Below, in pieces: positions 7,001-7,731 of a stretch of 7,731 nt of DNA. The DNA lies in NCBI GenBank assembly GCA_030612185.1, contig JAUWOI010000192.1, forward strand, positions 1 through 7,731, in the 5' to 3' direction. The translations under genes and the position numbers were made by a program. The notes beneath the pieces are model-generated. The model searched no databases. It saw nothing but the letters and a program-made list of their open reading frames with translations, and was not told the origin of the DNA. Source of the stretch: Anaerolineae bacterium (GTDB lineage Bacteria; Chloroflexota; Anaerolineae; B4-G1). How positions within the stretch are numbered: the first letter of the stretch is position 1; each line of letters starts with the position of its first letter.

Positions 7001-7614
7001 GGGCACAACACAGCCAACATTTCAGCCGGGATAGCAAACGCCGTGTCGCGGAACTTGAGCGTCGCGTCAGGGTGATAGGTCAGCGTAACCATCCCCACCA
7101 CCCGATCAGCACTCACGTCCAGCACAGGCGCACCGCTCATCCCCTGCGCGATCTCTTGAGCACGTAATTGCAGCATTGACACGCCCCGCTCATCCATAAC
7201 CTGTCCCAAAATCTGACCTTCGGCCCAGACACCCTGGAAATCCCCCACTTGTGGATACCCAAAAGCACGGAAGGCGTGACCACTCGCACCCCCACTTGAC
7301 CCCAACGTCACTGGCGCGACACCATCAGGAAGCGAGGTTGTCAATCGCAAAAACGCCACGTCTTGATCTGGATGCCAGCCGTCTATCAGCACCTCGGCCT
7401 CCGCCGACGCGCTCCCGGCTTGGAAAGCCAACTGCACCCGCTCGCCTGGCCCGGCGTCAACGGCATCCACCACGTGGGCACAGGTGGCGATGAGACCGTC
7501 GTCGGTGACGATGAAGCCTGTGCCGACGGTGGCGCCGTTAGGGCTGAGGATGCGGACGATTGCAGGTTTCAGGTCAATGGTCAATGTGCACCATAAATGA
7601 TTTTTCATCTTCAT
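4045..7614 (-). CDS. Trypsin-like protease / STAND NTPase / helical-repeat fusion, candidate defence protein
   Basis: This 1189-residue protein has three parts. Residues of about 15-205 form a trypsin-like serine protease with an intact triad: H47 (TCAHVVD), D85 (HPDQDVAFLRL) and S160 (GMSGAPVLD). There is no signal peptide, so it should act in the cytoplasm. Residues of about 235-400 form a P-loop NTPase: Walker A GQPGSGKT (257-264, K263), Walker B NVVMVDDAQ (297-305), and a GRP motif at 386-388 typical of STAND ATPases. A winged-helix-like segment follows (about 428-490). Residues of about 500-1189 are helical with HEAT-like stretches (for example 945-990) and probably sense a trigger. This is the NLR-like layout used by bacterial conflict and antiphage proteins: a trigger drives NTPase oligomerisation, which turns on the effector protease. 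That role is inferred. The ATG lies 6 bases after the upstream stop but lacks a clear ribosome site. ATG at 7606-7608 or TTG near 7584 are alternatives; the protease core begins soon after all three. Confidence 0.92.
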   Translation of the reverse strand: MKMKNHLWCTLTIDLKPAIVRILSPNGATVGTGFIVTDDGLIATCAHVVDAVDAGPGERVQLAFQAGSASAEAEVLIDGWHPDQDVAFLRLTTSLPDGVAPVTLGSSGGASGHAFRAFGYPQVGDFQGVWAEGQILGQVMDERGVSMLQLRAQEIAQGMSGAPVLDVSADRVVGMVTLTYHPDATLKFRDTAFAIPAEMLAVLCPEPLVLHPPESSHLRPLSVHPRTARFQHDHALIGRDADLVWLRQLDGDGLLVGQPGSGKTFLFHNFALKGGGLFVVSDDREDIAAFLSAQHPNVVMVDDAQVRPELLIDLKHICAQLDVPFHILATCWPGDQASLMQTLVLPESRVRKMGLLTRDQIVEVIKAAGLGGPNQLIREIVNQAEGRPGLATTLAYLCLQGDVRQVVLGDALSNVFLNVFEPLIGKTARQVLAAIAVGGDAGMAMEAVAESLELSVLEVHQAVVDLAAGGVILKVDPQHLSVRPPALRHVLIRDVFFCGPTALPFPVFQGLLAKSPDSAQSVHALIGVKARGGKVPQAWLTALVESSPSVWQSYVQLGREEAAWLFEHHPEALTMVARPGLESAPDVALPLLLKKAIGDQRPLHAHTDHPLRIIQDWVLTGEPGSGQPLERRKTLLQVVRSWLDTRQDVAVGLCALEFVLSPNFHSHTPDPGSGDTITIRRGLLSPDELRAVQELWPPVLEILQIIPFTDWTPVRRMVEAWVYPGRFNIRISSEASEATRAFAVRLLRDFVPLIESHPGLCHWAKGISGHLMLDFEIPSDEAFETLYPLEDAHDVDDWRSVQNQQSQAVSEIAHTWAQLDPTRVVQDLVWIETEARLADINWPRWTPFLCRELAESTARPHLWVQLMLDTDLSGDLVAPFLRQAIRESAPGWKGLVASCLDRSVFQSAAISLILTHPAPPEDLLSRVLTALEGCAELVKIHCVRNEVSVEVLKRLLCHQDKAIVAAAVAGEWNADPAESVREAVLEEWEAAVITDIAEDFWLSKIFEKHPSLAYPWLQARLAEGFPLIFTHRYERAIQAATSVLNTETRSRLLHQLPDTYAMTELVVYLIGEDLGVYREFLNSERYKSWHLAPLSRPPEGIWVEMAKLALDAGYSSSDIAVATRQHVGVSVEWGPESQRWADWVQRFERLCEHEDVRIREIGRVGRQQAEAMLEKTREREHNEAVYGWF

Positions 7615-7620
7615 AGTGCG

Positions 7621-7731
7621 TCATTTGAATTGCGCAGAAGACGACGGAGCATCCAGATGGTAGGTAAACAGCAGCCGCCACGGTTCGCCGTCATCCATAG
7701 GGACACGGATGTCCCGCTGGTTGAGGATGAT
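7621..7731 (-). CDS. C-terminal end of an unrecognised gene entering from the right edge
   Basis: A frame open from the right edge ends at TGA (7621-7623). The last 36 residues begin IILNQRDIRVPMDDGEPWRL and end DAPSSSAQFK. The pattern is alternating hydrophobic and charged, as in beta strands, followed by a Ser-rich tail. The stop lies 6 bases before the start of the protease-STAND gene, so the two are probably co-transcribed and translationally coupled. Trypsin-STAND genes in conflict islands often follow a small adaptor gene, which makes a partner role plausible. The visible piece is too short to assign to a family. The frame itself is supported by its openness and by the tight spacing. 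Confidence 0.55.
   Translation of the reverse strand: MILNQRDIRVPMDDGEPWRLLFTYHLDAPSSSAQFK

Noticed and set aside
7700..7715. Perfect inverted repeat GGGACA-CGGA-TGTCCC as a possible terminator or operator
   Set aside because: The stem is only 6 bp, has no T-run, and lies inside the open frame of the partial upstream gene.

Overview
The window holds seven reading frames, all on the minus strand, so transcription reads from the right edge towards the left edge. Nothing convincing lies on the plus strand, and no RNA gene, CRISPR array, insertion sequence or long non-coding stretch is visible. The organism cannot be fixed from the sequence. The mid-to-high GC, good Shine-Dalgarno sites, SWIM and TPR genes and trypsin-STAND architecture would suit an environmental bacterium such as a Chloroflexota member, but that is inference.

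In transcription order: (7) the last 36 codons of an unrecognised gene entering from the right edge (7621-7731). (6) A 1189-residue protein (4045-7614) fusing a trypsin-like serine protease with a complete His/Asp/Ser triad, a STAND-type P-loop NTPase and a long helical-repeat C-terminus. (5) An 80-codon stub (3793-4035) that looks like the front of a second, related trypsin-like protease; its catalytic His is Arg and the rest is missing. (4) The N-terminal half of an aldo/keto reductase (3273-3788), broken off at about 3341. (3) A 583-residue SWIM zinc-finger and helical-repeat protein (1538-3289). (2) A 355-residue TPR-like protein ending in a very basic tail (449-1516). (1) A gene running off the left edge whose N-terminus looks like a HARE-type winged helix (1-447).

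Gaps are very small: 6, 9, 4, -17, 21 and 1 bases from right to left. The set could therefore be read as one transcript, although the two broken genes in the middle mark a rearrangement scar between a right block (7-6-5) and a left block (3-2-1). The right block carries the clearest biology. A protease-STAND-repeat fusion is the layout of NLR-like conflict or antiphage proteins: the repeats sense, the NTPase oligomerises and the protease executes. The left block pairs a SWIM protein with a TPR protein and a winged-helix protein. SWIM proteins occur beside MoxR/vWA ATPase systems in bacteria, but no such gene lies in the window, so a functional link between the two blocks remains a guess.
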